This document shows, one piece after another, positions 16,156 to 24,975 of a stretch of DNA of 64,000 bases. Under the pieces are notes generated by a model. The model made no database searches, was not told the DNA's origin, and saw nothing but the letters and a program-made list of their open reading frames with translations. How positions within the stretch are numbered: the first letter of the stretch is position 1; each line of letters starts with the position of its first letter. Source of the DNA: Chryseobacterium sp. ERMR1:04 (GTDB taxonomy: Bacteria; Bacteroidota; Bacteroidia; Flavobacteriales; Weeksellaceae); assembly GCF_001297705.1 (NCBI RefSeq), contig NZ_LIRF01000005.1, forward strand, positions 186,001 through 250,000, written 5' to 3'. A program made the position numbers and the translations under genes.

Positions 16156-17319
16156 ATGAAATATATCTTAGCTTTTTTATTGTCAATTTTTTCTTTCATT
16201 CAATATATGGCTCAAAAAAAACTTCCTGTTGTAAAAGCTAATTCAACCAAAGCAATTTTCCTTGAAGAAGATAGCGGACTGAAAACGGATTGGAATATTG
16301 ATCCTTCCATAAAACCCGACATATACCAGATTTCCAAAATAACTAAGGGCTCTAAAACGGTAAAAATAAAAACAGATATCGATTCCCTCAGAATAACGTT
16401 GAAGCAAGGAGAAAAAAAAGATTTTGTGATTCTTCTGAAAGGTAAAGATTCTTGCCTTACAAGAATTGAAAGCCCTGTACCGAAAGATTTCAGTACATTG
16501 AAACCTGCTTTTCATGACAGTATTCGTCTGGGGATTAATGAGCAGAATACGATGTTTGTGAAGGCAGCATTAAACAAAACAGACTCTCTTATACTTAATT
16601 TTGATACAGGAACAAGCAATCTTTCTCTCACAGCAGAAGCTTTAAAAGATAAAATTAAACAATCTTTGAAATCCGGAGTAAATGTTCTATCAATCGGAAA
16701 CAAAAAATACGAAGGTTTCAAAATTTATAAAGTTGAGTTGTCAGGACATGGGACAGACGGCAGATTCGGCTGGGACCTGTTTGACGGAATGGTGGTAGAG
16801 CTTAATTATGACCACGGAACCATGGTGGTGCATTCTCAACTTCCGGAATATGTAAAAAAAGATAAAGCGTATGAGCCATTACCTATACAATACTATGACA
16901 AACTGTTTTTTGTGGAAACAACGATAAAACAAGGTTCTAAAACAAGTAAAGACTGGTTTCTCTTTGATACGGGATACCAACGTACGGTAATGCTTGACGG
17001 CCCCTTACTTCGGGAGCAGAATTTTCCTACCGATCAAATGAAGATCATTAAAAAAGTGATCATGAAAGGAGGTCAGGGAAATGAAATTCCTGTCATTACG
17101 GCCAATCTTGAATCGCTAAGTCTGGGTAAATATAATCTTAAGAATGTTCCTGCCCAATTGCTTTCCGAAAGCAGACCTGTAAATGATAAAAAAATGAATA
17201 TTCTGGGCAACGAAATTTTAAAGAGATTTAATGTTTTTCTGGATTTTAAGAATAATGTAGTTTATATAAAACCAAACAAATTATTTAATGACGGATATAT
17301 TGAAAATGAGCCGCAATAA
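16156..17319 (+). CDS. Exported retropepsin-like aspartic protease of the RiPP operon
   Basis: A 387-residue protein with signal peptide MKYILAFLLSIFSFIQYMAQ. It has two catalytic Asp-Thr-Gly sites in one chain: D150 in LNFDTGTSN and D271 in FLFDTGYQR, so the two lobes can form an active site without dimerising. The start chosen is the ATG before the signal peptide, 14 bases after the second oxygenase gene; the frame is also open further upstream. As the last gene before the operon terminator it is the obvious candidate for removing the leader after export, which would place final maturation in the periplasm (inference). No transporter gene is present. Confidence 0.82.
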   Translation: MKYILAFLLSIFSFIQYMAQKKLPVVKANSTKAIFLEEDSGLKTDWNIDPSIKPDIYQISKITKGSKTVKIKTDIDSLRITLKQGEKKDFVILLKGKDSCLTRIESPVPKDFSTLKPAFHDSIRLGINEQNTMFVKAALNKTDSLILNFDTGTSNLSLTAEALKDKIKQSLKSGVNVLSIGNKKYEGFKIYKVELSGHGTDGRFGWDLFDGMVVELNYDHGTMVVHSQLPEYVKKDKAYEPLPIQYYDKLFFVETTIKQGSKTSKDWFLFDTGYQRTVMLDGPLLREQNFPTDQMKIIKKVIMKGGQGNEIPVITANLESLSLGKYNLKNVPAQLLSESRPVNDKKMNILGNEILKRFNVFLDFKNNVVYIKPNKLFNDGYIENEPQ

Positions 17320-17348
17320 GCTGTAAAATAAATATTTCTTACCTTTAT

Positions 17349-17384
17349 AATCCTTAAAGCTTTCTTGTCTTTGAGGATTTTTCT
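17349..17384 (+). terminator. Terminator of the RiPP operon
   Basis: An 11-bp stem (AATCCTTAAAG with CTTTGAGGATT, one G-U pair) with a 9-base loop and a T-rich tail, 30 bases after the protease stop. Confidence 0.75.
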
Positions 17385-17429
17385 ATTATTACAAATAATT
17401 TTTATTCTTATTTAATGATAACGTTGACT

Positions 17430-18405
17430 AAAATTTTTAACAAGTAGAATATTTTTCTTCTCCTGTTAATCGTAATGGTCTTAATGGCAAAACTGGTCCC
17501 TTTTCATGAATCGTATAATACGTATTTCAACCTGTCAGGTTTTATAGACTGGGGGATTGCAGGTATTTTTTTAATGTACGGACTTAAACTAAATCTAAAG
17601 GAAGTTATAAAAGATATCTCCAACTGGAAACTGCATCTTCTAATTCAGTATGGAACTTTTATATTGTTTCCATTGCTCGTATTGATATCTTATCCTTTAG
17701 TGAAAAGTTCTGCGTACGAGAATATCTGGCTGGCTGTATTTTTCCTCGCATGCCTGCCATCTACGGTTTCATCATCCGTAGTAATGGTTTCTATTGCAAA
17801 AGGAAATGTGACTTCAGCTATTTTTAATGCTTCAATTTCGGGATTAATAGGGGTTGTTATGACGCCACTTTTGATGAGTTTCTTTTTAGAGCCCACTATC
17901 AGGCTCAGAAAATCATGGAGAAGTTTTACAAAAGTTGTTTATGAATGTATTACTACCTATTATTTTGGGAATTCTCTTGAATCCGGTTTTCAAACAATGG
18001 ATGTCAAAATATTCTAATGTGATTGCTGAATTTGATAGGATCATTATTTTATTAGTTGTTTACGAAAGCTTTTCAACAGCATTTATAGAAAATGTTTTTG
18101 TTTCGGTGCCTTATTTTGTTTTTTTAATTTTGGCGCTTAGTATTGTTTTCCTATTTTTCGAGGTATATAATATTCTGTAGTTTTTGGCTTAAAATATGAA
18201 GTTTAATGATAAAGACATCATCACAGTAACCTTTTGTGGCTCAAAAAAATCACTTGTTCATGGCTGTCTTTTTCTATTGGTGTTAGGGATTCCCGAAGAC
18301 AAAAAAGTGTTGTTTTTACTTCCGGTTATGGTGTATTACAGCTTTCAATTGTTTTATGTAAGCTGGTTGGCCAATAAGCTGGCACGAAGCGTTTCGGATG
18401 TTTAA
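17430..18405 (+). pseudogene. Decayed bile acid:sodium symporter-family (YfeH-type) transporter
   Basis: Three fragments together cover a ~320-residue membrane transporter of the BASS/SBF-like family. Fragment one includes FLACLPSTVSSSVVMVSIAKGN (around 17740-17815) and NASISGLIGVVMTPLL. The second carries LLPIILGILLNPVFKQWM and the third FCGSKKSLVHGCLF. Lesions seen: an in-frame TAG upstream of the first usable Met, a frameshift around 17900-17940, and TAG and TAA stops near 18180-18195. It is not functional as written. It lies between the RiPP terminator and an M14-like gene and has no visible link to either. Confidence 0.85.
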
Positions 18406-18430
18406 AATATATTTAATTATCTTTATTTCT

Positions 18431-19480
18431 ATGAAAAAAATAAAGAAAGTGGTTCTGCTATCGTTGATGCTAATGAGTGTGTTGTTTAATGCGCAAAACA
18501 TCAATCAAATAACAGGACAGAGTGGAGCATTTAGAAAAGATACGGTATTTACCATTAAAAGTGATTTAAAGGAAACCTATTTACCTGTAACTATTATCAA
18601 AGGCAAAGCAAAAGGTCCGGTTTTTAGTATAGTGGCAGGAATTCATGGGTATGAATATCCACCGATCATCGCCGTTCAGGAATTACTAAAGGAAATTAAA
18701 CCTGAACATGTAAAAGGAACTTTAATTATCATTCCGATAGCAAATGTAGAAGCTTTTCAAAAAAGAACACCTTTCGTTAATCCTTTAGACCATAAAAACT
18801 TAAATAATACTTTTCCAGGCTCACCTGACGGAACTACTACAGAGCAGATAGCGAATATTATTACAAAAGAAATTATTTCAAATTCCACGATATTTTTAGA
18901 TATTCATGGAGGAGATGCCAACGAAGATTTGTTGCCTTTCGTTTGTTATTACGACCGAAAAGACGCCCCTGAAAATACCCGATTGGCTCATAATTTATCT
19001 GCTCAGTCACAAATTAATTATATTGTTTCTTATCCATATAATCTTACGCAGACGGAACCTGCAAAATATGCTTTTAAACAAGCGGTTCAGCAAGGCATAA
19101 CGGCATTGAGTATTGAAGCCGGAAAACTAGGGACTGTTCAAAAAGAAAATGTAGAAATGATTAAAAATGCTGTTTACAACATGCTTGAATATTCAGGGAA
19201 CTATGTTAAAAGCAAGGCGAAAATTAAAAATAATAATAAATCAATACTTCTTAATCAACAGGATTACATAAAAGTTCCTGAAAACGGAATTTTCTACAGT
19301 GATTTTAAAAGTGGTGACTTAGTAAAGAAAAACCAAGTTTTAGGATTTGTTACTGATGAATTTGGAAACAAAAAGCTGGATATTATTTCCAATTCAGATG
19401 GAATCATTTTATATAAAGTAGGTACTCCGCCTGTGAATAAAGGAGAAACGTTATTTTGTATTGGTTACACTCAACAATAA
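18431..19480 (+). CDS. Succinylglutamate desuccinylase/aspartoacylase-family (M14-like) protein, exported
   Basis: A 349-residue zinc hydrolase-like protein with a signal peptide (MKKIKKVVLLSLMLMSVLFNAQ). Zinc-site motifs of the AstE/AspA branch of the M14 fold are visible: GIHGYEYPP (His and Glu ligands), a conserved Asn/Arg-type segment, DIHGGDANED (His ligand), and SIEAGKLG with the likely catalytic Glu. The C-terminal ~90 residues form a small beta domain (NGIFYSDFKSGDLVKKNQVL) as in family relatives. I chose the ATG at the signal peptide; an earlier in-frame Met adds a charged, less likely leader. Substrate unknown. Confidence 0.85.
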   Translation: MKKIKKVVLLSLMLMSVLFNAQNINQITGQSGAFRKDTVFTIKSDLKETYLPVTIIKGKAKGPVFSIVAGIHGYEYPPIIAVQELLKEIKPEHVKGTLIIIPIANVEAFQKRTPFVNPLDHKNLNNTFPGSPDGTTTEQIANIITKEIISNSTIFLDIHGGDANEDLLPFVCYYDRKDAPENTRLAHNLSAQSQINYIVSYPYNLTQTEPAKYAFKQAVQQGITALSIEAGKLGTVQKENVEMIKNAVYNMLEYSGNYVKSKAKIKNNNKSILLNQQDYIKVPENGIFYSDFKSGDLVKKNQVLGFVTDEFGNKKLDIISNSDGIILYKVGTPPVNKGETLFCIGYTQQ

Positions 19481-19607
19481 TTATTGATCAGAGAAAAATG
19501 AAATCTTAGAATAACTAAAATTTTCGTTCTCCAGAATTATGTTTTTGTTTACTTTAGACTTCTTAAAAATGAAATTTTAGAACTATAGATTTCGTAATGA
19601 TTTAAAT

Positions 19608-20129
19608 ATGAAAAAAACAACAATACTTTACGCAATTATCCTTTTCCTAATAGGATTTACAGGGATTTCAGCACAATCTAAAGAAGCAAAATTTAGAAAA
19701 AATAAAGCGCAGATCAATACCATGCTTGATGGTTTTAATGTAGCTGCGGCAAAGGCTGATTTCAATACGTATTTTAATTATTTTGCTGATGAATCTACAT
19801 TCATCGGAACAGATGCTACCGAAGTTTGGGATAAAAAAGAATTTATGGTTTGGGCAAAACCTCATTTCGACAAAAAGAAAACGTGGAATTTCACTTCATT
19901 AAAAAGGAATATCTCTTTCAGTAAAGATGGAAAACTGGCTTGGTTTGATGAGGTATTAGATACTCAAATGAAGATATGCCGCGGTTCCGGAGTGGTAGAA
20001 AAAATAAATGGGGACTGGAAAGTAAAACAATACGTTCTTTCCATGACGATTCCCAATGAGGTTTCGGATAAAGTGGTCGCTGAAAAAACAGCTATTGAAG
20101 ATGTTCTCATCCAACAATTAAAAAAATAA
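19608..20129 (+). CDS. NTF2/SnoaL-like (DUF4440-type) exported protein
   Basis: A 173-residue protein with signal peptide MKKTTILYAIILFLIGFTGISAQ and a single cone-shaped NTF2-like domain: INTMLDGFNVAAAKADFNTY, FADESTFIGTDATEVWDKKEF, WFDEVLDT and NGDWKVKQYVLSM. Such domains often act as small hydrolases or isomerases or as binding modules; no specific activity can be read here. The gene stands alone between the M14-like gene and a gene-poor stretch. Confidence 0.8.
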   Translation: MKKTTILYAIILFLIGFTGISAQSKEAKFRKNKAQINTMLDGFNVAAAKADFNTYFNYFADESTFIGTDATEVWDKKEFMVWAKPHFDKKKTWNFTSLKRNISFSKDGKLAWFDEVLDTQMKICRGSGVVEKINGDWKVKQYVLSMTIPNEVSDKVVAEKTAIEDVLIQQLKK

Positions 20130-20581
20130 AAAGTTACTATTCAAGCCATGATTTTTATAGAGAGGATAAATTTATTTGACCTAGGAAGCTGTAGCGTTAA
20201 TAAAATGAGTTCTGAGAACGTTAAGAAAATTCTAGTGTTTGAAGCGCTAGACAAATTCTGAATCGAAGAATTAATATTGAATTCGCGCAAGTTTTAGAAT
20301 TTTTAGTGAACAGAAATTATTTTTAGCGAAAGATTCCAGTCTTGAACTTTTGGTCCTTTTGCTTCAAGGTAAAAGGACAGAGCTAAAAATATATTCAACT
20401 TTTGCACCTGGCTCATGAGATGTCAAAAAAATCACTAGATACATTTAGATAATTTATCATAATTATACCCAACCATCCATCATCGGATGGTTTTTTATTT
20501 ATACAATCAATTGAAAATTAATTTTTTATTAAGCTACTCCTAGCTTTTAATCTTTATTTTAGATAGATCAAATTAAAAAAT
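20130..20581. other. 452-base non-coding stretch with an orphan terminator
   Basis: No convincing ORF. It contains a hairpin-like TCCTTTTGCTTCAAGGTAAAAGGA near 20355-20378 and phrases reminiscent of intergenic repeats of this group. A strong terminator at 20471-20496 lies over 340 bases past the nearest upstream stop, suggesting an unannotated transcript (RNA or lost gene). Confidence 0.45.
20471..20496 (+). terminator. Intrinsic terminator with no obvious gene in front of it
   Basis: An 8-bp perfect stem (AACCATCC with GGATGGTT, loop ATCATC) followed by T-rich sequence. It precedes the GMC oxidoreductase gene by about 85 bases. Confidence 0.75.
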
Positions 20582-22114
20582 ATGTACGATATCATCATTA
20601 TAGGAAGTGGGGCAGGAGGTGCAACAATGGCTTATCGATTAGCCGATAGCGGAAAAAATATTCTCGTTATCGAAAGAGGCGATTATGTGCCTGTGGAAAA
20701 AGAAAATTGGGATTCGGTAGAAGTTTTTGAAAAAAACAGATATACCACAACGGAACTGTGGCTTGATAAGAATAATAAATCTTTTCGTCCGGGAATGCAT
20801 TATAATGTAGGCGGAAACACCAAGTTTTACGGGGCTGCTCTGTTTCGTTTAAGAGAAGAAGATTTTAAAGAAATACAGCATTATGGCGGAACGTCACCTG
20901 CGTGGCCTATTCAATATGAAGATTTAAAAGGCTATTATCTGGAAGCCGAAAAACTATTTCATGTTCATGGTAAAAGAGGATCAGATCCTACAGAGCCTTT
21001 TGATGCAGAGCCTTATCCAAATCCGGCTTTGCCGCATGAACCAAGAATTCAGGAAGTGGTTGATGAATTGTTTAATTATGGATGGCACCCATTTAATTTA
21101 CCGATTGGGGTTAATTTTAAACCTCACGAAACAGCCAATGCGCCTTATACCTTAGACCGTTTTGATGGCTTTCCCGATGCTGCCGAAAGAAAAGGAGATG
21201 CCCATCTTTGTTCATTAGCAAAAGCATTGAAATCTCCAAATGTTGAATTGATGGTTAATACAAAAGTGTTGAGATTGAATACAGATGATTCAGGAACCAA
21301 GATCACTGAAATTGTGGTAGAACAAAACGGCGAAACAAAAACATTGACTTCTGATATCGTTATTCTTTCAGCAGGAGCCATCAATTCTGCGGCGCTTCTT
21401 TTGGAAAGTAAAAGTGAGCAGTTTCCTAACGGTCTTGCCAATTCATCAGATCAGGTAGGAAGAAATTATATGTTTCATCAAAATACTGCATTGGTGGCAT
21501 TGTACACAGAATCCAATCATACAAAATTTGGAAAAACATTTGGAATTAATGATTTCTATCACGCAAATAATGGTTATGAATTTCCTTTAGGACATATTCA
21601 GATGTTGGGAAAATCAGATGCGCATCAGATTAAGGCGGATAGTCCTGTTGCAGCGCCAGGTTTTACATTTGAATTAATGGCGGAGCATGCGGTTGATTTT
21701 TGGTTAACCTCAGAAGATTTACCCAATCCTGAAAATAGAGTGACGGTAGAAAACGGACAAATAAAAATCACTTATAACTCAAATAATGAAAAAGGGCATG
21801 AATTGTTAAAATCGGAACTGATTAAAGCATTAAAAGCTTCAGGAAAATTTGAATCGTTTTTGTTTAAAGGAATTTATTTCAGCAAAGGAATGGATATCGC
21901 TTCACCTGCCCATCAAAACGGAACGACAAAAATGGGATTGGATCCTAAAGCATCAGTTGTTGATACCAACTGTAAAGCACATGATCTTGAAAATCTATAC
22001 ATTGTTGACGGTGGATTTTTCGTTTCAAGTGGTGCCGTGAATCCTGCACTGACCATTATTGCCATGGCGTTGAGAGTCGGAGACCATTTGAAAAATCAGG
22101 TTCTGACATCATGA
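20582..22114 (+). CDS. GMC-family FAD oxidoreductase
   Basis: A 510-residue flavoprotein oxidising an alcohol or sugar-type substrate. The FAD ADP-binding motif is at the very start (IIIGSGAGGATMAYRLADSG), GGNTKFYGAALFRL near residue 80 matches the flavin loop, and the C-terminal block includes HQNGTTKMGLDP and SGAVNPALTIIAMALR, where the His and Asn form the active site. There is no signal peptide. It overlaps the downstream MFS transporter gene by ATGA, so uptake and oxidation of one substrate are probably linked. The substrate cannot be told from sequence. Confidence 0.92.
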   Translation: MYDIIIIGSGAGGATMAYRLADSGKNILVIERGDYVPVEKENWDSVEVFEKNRYTTTELWLDKNNKSFRPGMHYNVGGNTKFYGAALFRLREEDFKEIQHYGGTSPAWPIQYEDLKGYYLEAEKLFHVHGKRGSDPTEPFDAEPYPNPALPHEPRIQEVVDELFNYGWHPFNLPIGVNFKPHETANAPYTLDRFDGFPDAAERKGDAHLCSLAKALKSPNVELMVNTKVLRLNTDDSGTKITEIVVEQNGETKTLTSDIVILSAGAINSAALLLESKSEQFPNGLANSSDQVGRNYMFHQNTALVALYTESNHTKFGKTFGINDFYHANNGYEFPLGHIQMLGKSDAHQIKADSPVAAPGFTFELMAEHAVDFWLTSEDLPNPENRVTVENGQIKITYNSNNEKGHELLKSELIKALKASGKFESFLFKGIYFSKGMDIASPAHQNGTTKMGLDPKASVVDTNCKAHDLENLYIVDGGFFVSSGAVNPALTIIAMALRVGDHLKNQVLTS

Positions 22115-23277
22115 ATTCAAGAATAATCCAAATCATCATCATCTTTTTATTAGCTTTTTTTACAGGAGTTAATTTTGTGGTATTTCCCGCTTTGGGAATG
22201 GCTTTTACAGATTCTTCTGTGTTCGGACTTTCATCATCACAGTTTGGGAATTTATTTATTCCACAGGTGATTTGTATTATCGTTTCGTGTTTGGGAGCGC
22301 CGTTTTTGGTGAATAAAGTAGGTCCTAAAATCGTTTTGGTGGCTGGATTATTATTAATGATAGCATCAACGGGGATTTTGTGGACGCTTCAGTTTTTCAT
22401 GAAGGATACTTCTTTGCTATTTCCTGTATTGATAGTTTTAGTAGCGTTCACAGGTTCAGGCTTCGGACTTTCGATTACCACTTTAAATCCTTTAGCGGCA
22501 AGCTTATTTGAAAACAATAAATCTTCCGCCATTTTGATATTACAGTTTTTGGTAGGCTTGGGAACTTCAACTTCTCCATTAATGATGAATCTAATAGGGA
22601 ATGTAAACAATTGGATGTATGTTCCGGCAAGCATTTTTGTTTTAGTTACCATTATTTTTATCCTGTTTTTATTTTTAAAACTGGAAAAAGGAAGATTTTT
22701 CGAACTTCCCGATCACTTTAAAATTCCTTCCAAATTGTGGATCTTTTTTATAGCCATTGTTTTGTATGGATTTATTGAAGGAACTTTCGGAAGTTTTGGA
22801 GCAATAATTCTTAAAAATCAAGGATTGGATAATAATAAAGCCAGTTTAGGACTCTCTTTATTCTGGGGCGGAATTGCTTTAAACCGATTACTCTTCGGGA
22901 TTTTCTCAAAAAATAACGATTTGTCTTATCTATTTCTTTTCTCTCCTTTGGTTGTAGCGGGATTGCTGCTTTTATTATTGGTTTATCCAAATATTAACAT
23001 CATCATATTCATGTTATTTCTGATCGGGTTTTTCATGGGAAGTATATTTCCGGGATCTATTGGTTGGGGAACGGTAGAATTTCCAACGCTGTCCGTCTTG
23101 GTATCTGGGTTTTTGATGGCAGCCAACCAAATCGGAACAGGAATTATTACCAATGTTCTGGGCAATTTCTCTAATCAAACCAATATTATTTTCCAATTTC
23201 TCATCGGTTGTATGGTTCTCATTTGCATTTTACTTTTCTATTTAAAGAGAAATTCTAAAATTAAAGAAGCATTTTAA
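22111..23277 (+). CDS. Major facilitator superfamily transporter
   Basis: A 388-residue polytopic membrane protein with about 12 hydrophobic segments starting at residue 6 (IIQIIIIFLLAFFTGVNFVV) and a central charged loop (KLEKGRFFELPDHFKIPSK, about residues 190-208). The motif-A-like loop is weak (FLVNKVGPKIVLVAGLL). It is translationally coupled to the GMC oxidoreductase and probably imports that enzyme's substrate (inference). It ends just before a short element with long terminal inverted repeats. Confidence 0.88.
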   Translation: MNSRIIQIIIIFLLAFFTGVNFVVFPALGMAFTDSSVFGLSSSQFGNLFIPQVICIIVSCLGAPFLVNKVGPKIVLVAGLLLMIASTGILWTLQFFMKDTSLLFPVLIVLVAFTGSGFGLSITTLNPLAASLFENNKSSAILILQFLVGLGTSTSPLMMNLIGNVNNWMYVPASIFVLVTIIFILFLFLKLEKGRFFELPDHFKIPSKLWIFFIAIVLYGFIEGTFGSFGAIILKNQGLDNNKASLGLSLFWGGIALNRLLFGIFSKNNDLSYLFLFSPLVVAGLLLLLLVYPNINIIIFMLFLIGFFMGSIFPGSIGWGTVEFPTLSVLVSGFLMAANQIGTGIITNVLGNFSNQTNIIFQFLIGCMVLICILLFYLKRNSKIKEAF

Positions 23278-23282
23278 AAATG

Positions 23283-23479
23283 TAACCACAAAAGAAACAA
23301 AAGAGAAACACTTTAGTTATTTTAAGTTAATTATTAAACTTCTAATAAGCGCACCTACGTTTTTAAAATCTTTGCATATTGAGCGGAGTCGAAATATTAT
23401 TCTTTTGAGTGGCTTTTGTTTTCTAATAATTAAACAATTGTTAAAAAACTGCGTATAGCTTTTGTTTCTTTTGTGGTTA
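23283..23479. repeat. MITE-like element with 21-bp perfect terminal inverted repeats
   Basis: A 197-base non-coding segment whose ends are perfect inverted copies of TAACCACAAAAGAAACAAAAG (21 bases, 23283-23303 and 23459-23479). It lies between the convergent MFS and azoreductase genes. There is no ORF inside. A possible decayed relative begins with TTAACCACAAAA near 44195. It could be a non-autonomous mobile element or a very long-range bidirectional terminator. Confidence 0.65.
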
Positions 23480-23491
23480 AAATAGATTCAA

Positions 23492-24088
23492 TTAAACTAA
23501 TTCTTCAATTTTCGCAACCGTTTTCGCTAAATTTTCATCTTTCAGTTGTGGAACCATCATTCCCTGAGATTGAAAAACTTCCACATCCGTAATCCCAATG
23601 AAAGCGAATAATGTCTTTAGATAGTGTTCCATATTTTCGATCAATCCGTTTTCATAAACGCCACCCACTGCAAAATTTAAATATAATTTTTTGCCATGAA
23701 TAAGACCTTTTGGAGTTCCGTCGGCATAAGAAAATGTTTTCCCGGGAATGGCAATACTATCGATCCATGATTTTAAGGTTGATGGAAAAGTGAAGTTGTA
23801 AAAAGGAACTCCAATCACGATAATATCTGCTTCTTGAATATCTTTCAAGGCTTGGTCAGAATGTTTTGAGGCTTCTTTTTGTTGCTCATTTTTTTCATCA
23901 TCAGGAATAACAAAAGATGCGGAATGCTGAATTTCCAAGTGAGGAATTGGGTTTAGAGCTAAATCACGGACTACAACTTTGCTGTCAGGATTTTTTTCTA
24001 ACAATTGATTAATGACAACCTGAGAAAGTTGACTGCTTACAGAGTTTTCTCCGCTGATGCTTGTTTTGATATTTAAAATGTTTGCCAT
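23492..24088 (-). CDS. azoR: FMN-dependent NADH-azoreductase / quinone reductase
   Basis: A 198-residue flavodoxin-like reductase that moves two electrons from NADH to quinones or azo compounds. Recognisable parts: an N-terminal strand-loop binding the FMN phosphate (SISGENSVSSQLS), VPFYNFTFPSTLKSWIDSI at about residues 94-112, and GKTFSY with the following loop. Length is typical. It is divergent from an HxlR regulator gene with a palindrome between, a common pairing in which the regulator senses electrophiles or quinones and controls the reductase. Confidence 0.92.
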   Translation of the reverse strand: MANILNIKTSISGENSVSSQLSQVVINQLLEKNPDSKVVVRDLALNPIPHLEIQHSASFVIPDDEKNEQQKEASKHSDQALKDIQEADIIVIGVPFYNFTFPSTLKSWIDSIAIPGKTFSYADGTPKGLIHGKKLYLNFAVGGVYENGLIENMEHYLKTLFAFIGITDVEVFQSQGMMVPQLKDENLAKTVAKIEELV

Positions 24089-24136
24089 TTTGTTTAAAAT
24101 TTTTAGTTTTTGATACTGACAAAATTATTGTAAATT

Positions 24137-24150
24137 TACTTTCCAAAGTA
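24137..24150. promoter_or_regulatory. Candidate HxlR operator between azoR and its regulator
   Basis: The palindrome TACTTTCCAAAGTA (6-bp arms, 2-base centre) lies between the two divergent start codons, where a dimeric winged-helix regulator would be expected to bind. Binding is inferred. Confidence 0.5.
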
Positions 24151-24180
24151 TAGCAGTTACCTAAAGGAAAGTGAAAAAAA

Positions 24181-24552
24181 ATGGAAAAACAACATAATCA
24201 TAAAGATTGTATGCAGGCGTTAAAGCCGGTTCGTGATACATTAGACGTCATCAATGGAAAGTGGAAACTACAGATCATTATTTCTTTAAATGCGGGGAAC
24301 AGACGTTTTACAGAAATTGAAAGAAGCATTCCTAAATTGACTTCAAAAGTGTTAGCCAAAGAATTGAAAGAATTAGAGCAAAACAGCTTGGTGAAAAGAG
24401 TAGTCAAAGATACTTACCCCGTTAGTATAGAGTATTTTCCTACAGAACACACCAAAACTTTAGGACCCGTTGTAGAATCTTTAAAAGACTGGGGTGAAAA
24501 TCACCGCAAACATATTTTTGGAAGTCCAACGGAAGCAGAGAAAAGCGAATAG
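24181..24552 (+). CDS. HxlR-family winged-helix transcriptional regulator
   Basis: A 123-residue DNA-binding protein. The HxlR pattern is clear: DVINGKWKLQIIISL, RRFTEIERSIPKLTSKVLAK (recognition helix), LEQNSLVKR and YPVSIEYFPTEHTKTL (wing). A Cys at residue 10 (HKDCMQAL) occupies the position used for redox or electrophile sensing in HypR/QorR-type members. It is divergent from azoR and is probably its repressor and its own. Confidence 0.92.
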   Translation: MEKQHNHKDCMQALKPVRDTLDVINGKWKLQIIISLNAGNRRFTEIERSIPKLTSKVLAKELKELEQNSLVKRVVKDTYPVSIEYFPTEHTKTLGPVVESLKDWGENHRKHIFGSPTEAEKSE

Positions 24553-24975
24553 AAAATATTACTCCTTATCAATTACTCATTTTTCAGAGCTATTTCCCAC
24601 CATCATTAATTTCTGTTCATTGCGAGGAGCGTAGCGACGAAGCAATCTCATTAAAACAGTAAAAATATAACACCCACTTTGTCATTCCGCAGGGATCTCA
24701 ACAATCATTATCATAAAATCAAATTTACAAAATAAGTTTAGATTCTACACTCCACTTCGTTCCGCTCTGAATGACAAACATACCGGACAACCATTGCTGA
24801 GTGAAATTGAAGATTCGACGTAGTTAAACGCCCTTGCGAACGAAAAACATTCTCAATATTAATAAAAACTCTTTGTGTTTAAAACAAGCATCAAAAAGTC
24901 TCTTCATCTTTCTTATCCTACGTCAACATTTTCCTAACCTGCAAGCCGTAAATTTGTCCTATAAATAATCACAAT
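24553..24975. other. Intergenic region filled with dispersed repeats
   Basis: No gene seen. It holds a CATTGCGAGGAGCGTAGCG-type unit around 24619-24652 with ATTGC/GCAAT ends, and a 102-base element with 10-bp inverted ends (see separate entry). The last ~180 bases must contain the pirin promoter; no clear consensus boxes were found. Confidence 0.5.
24677..24778. repeat. Palindromic intergenic element with TTTGTCATTC ends
   Basis: Ends TTTGTCATTC and GAATGACAAA are perfect 10-bp inverted repeats. The same ends and a 'GGGATCTC' phrase occur at 33053-33123, and single ends occur near 29873, 49178 and 49688. This is a small MITE-like family of this genome. Confidence 0.65.
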
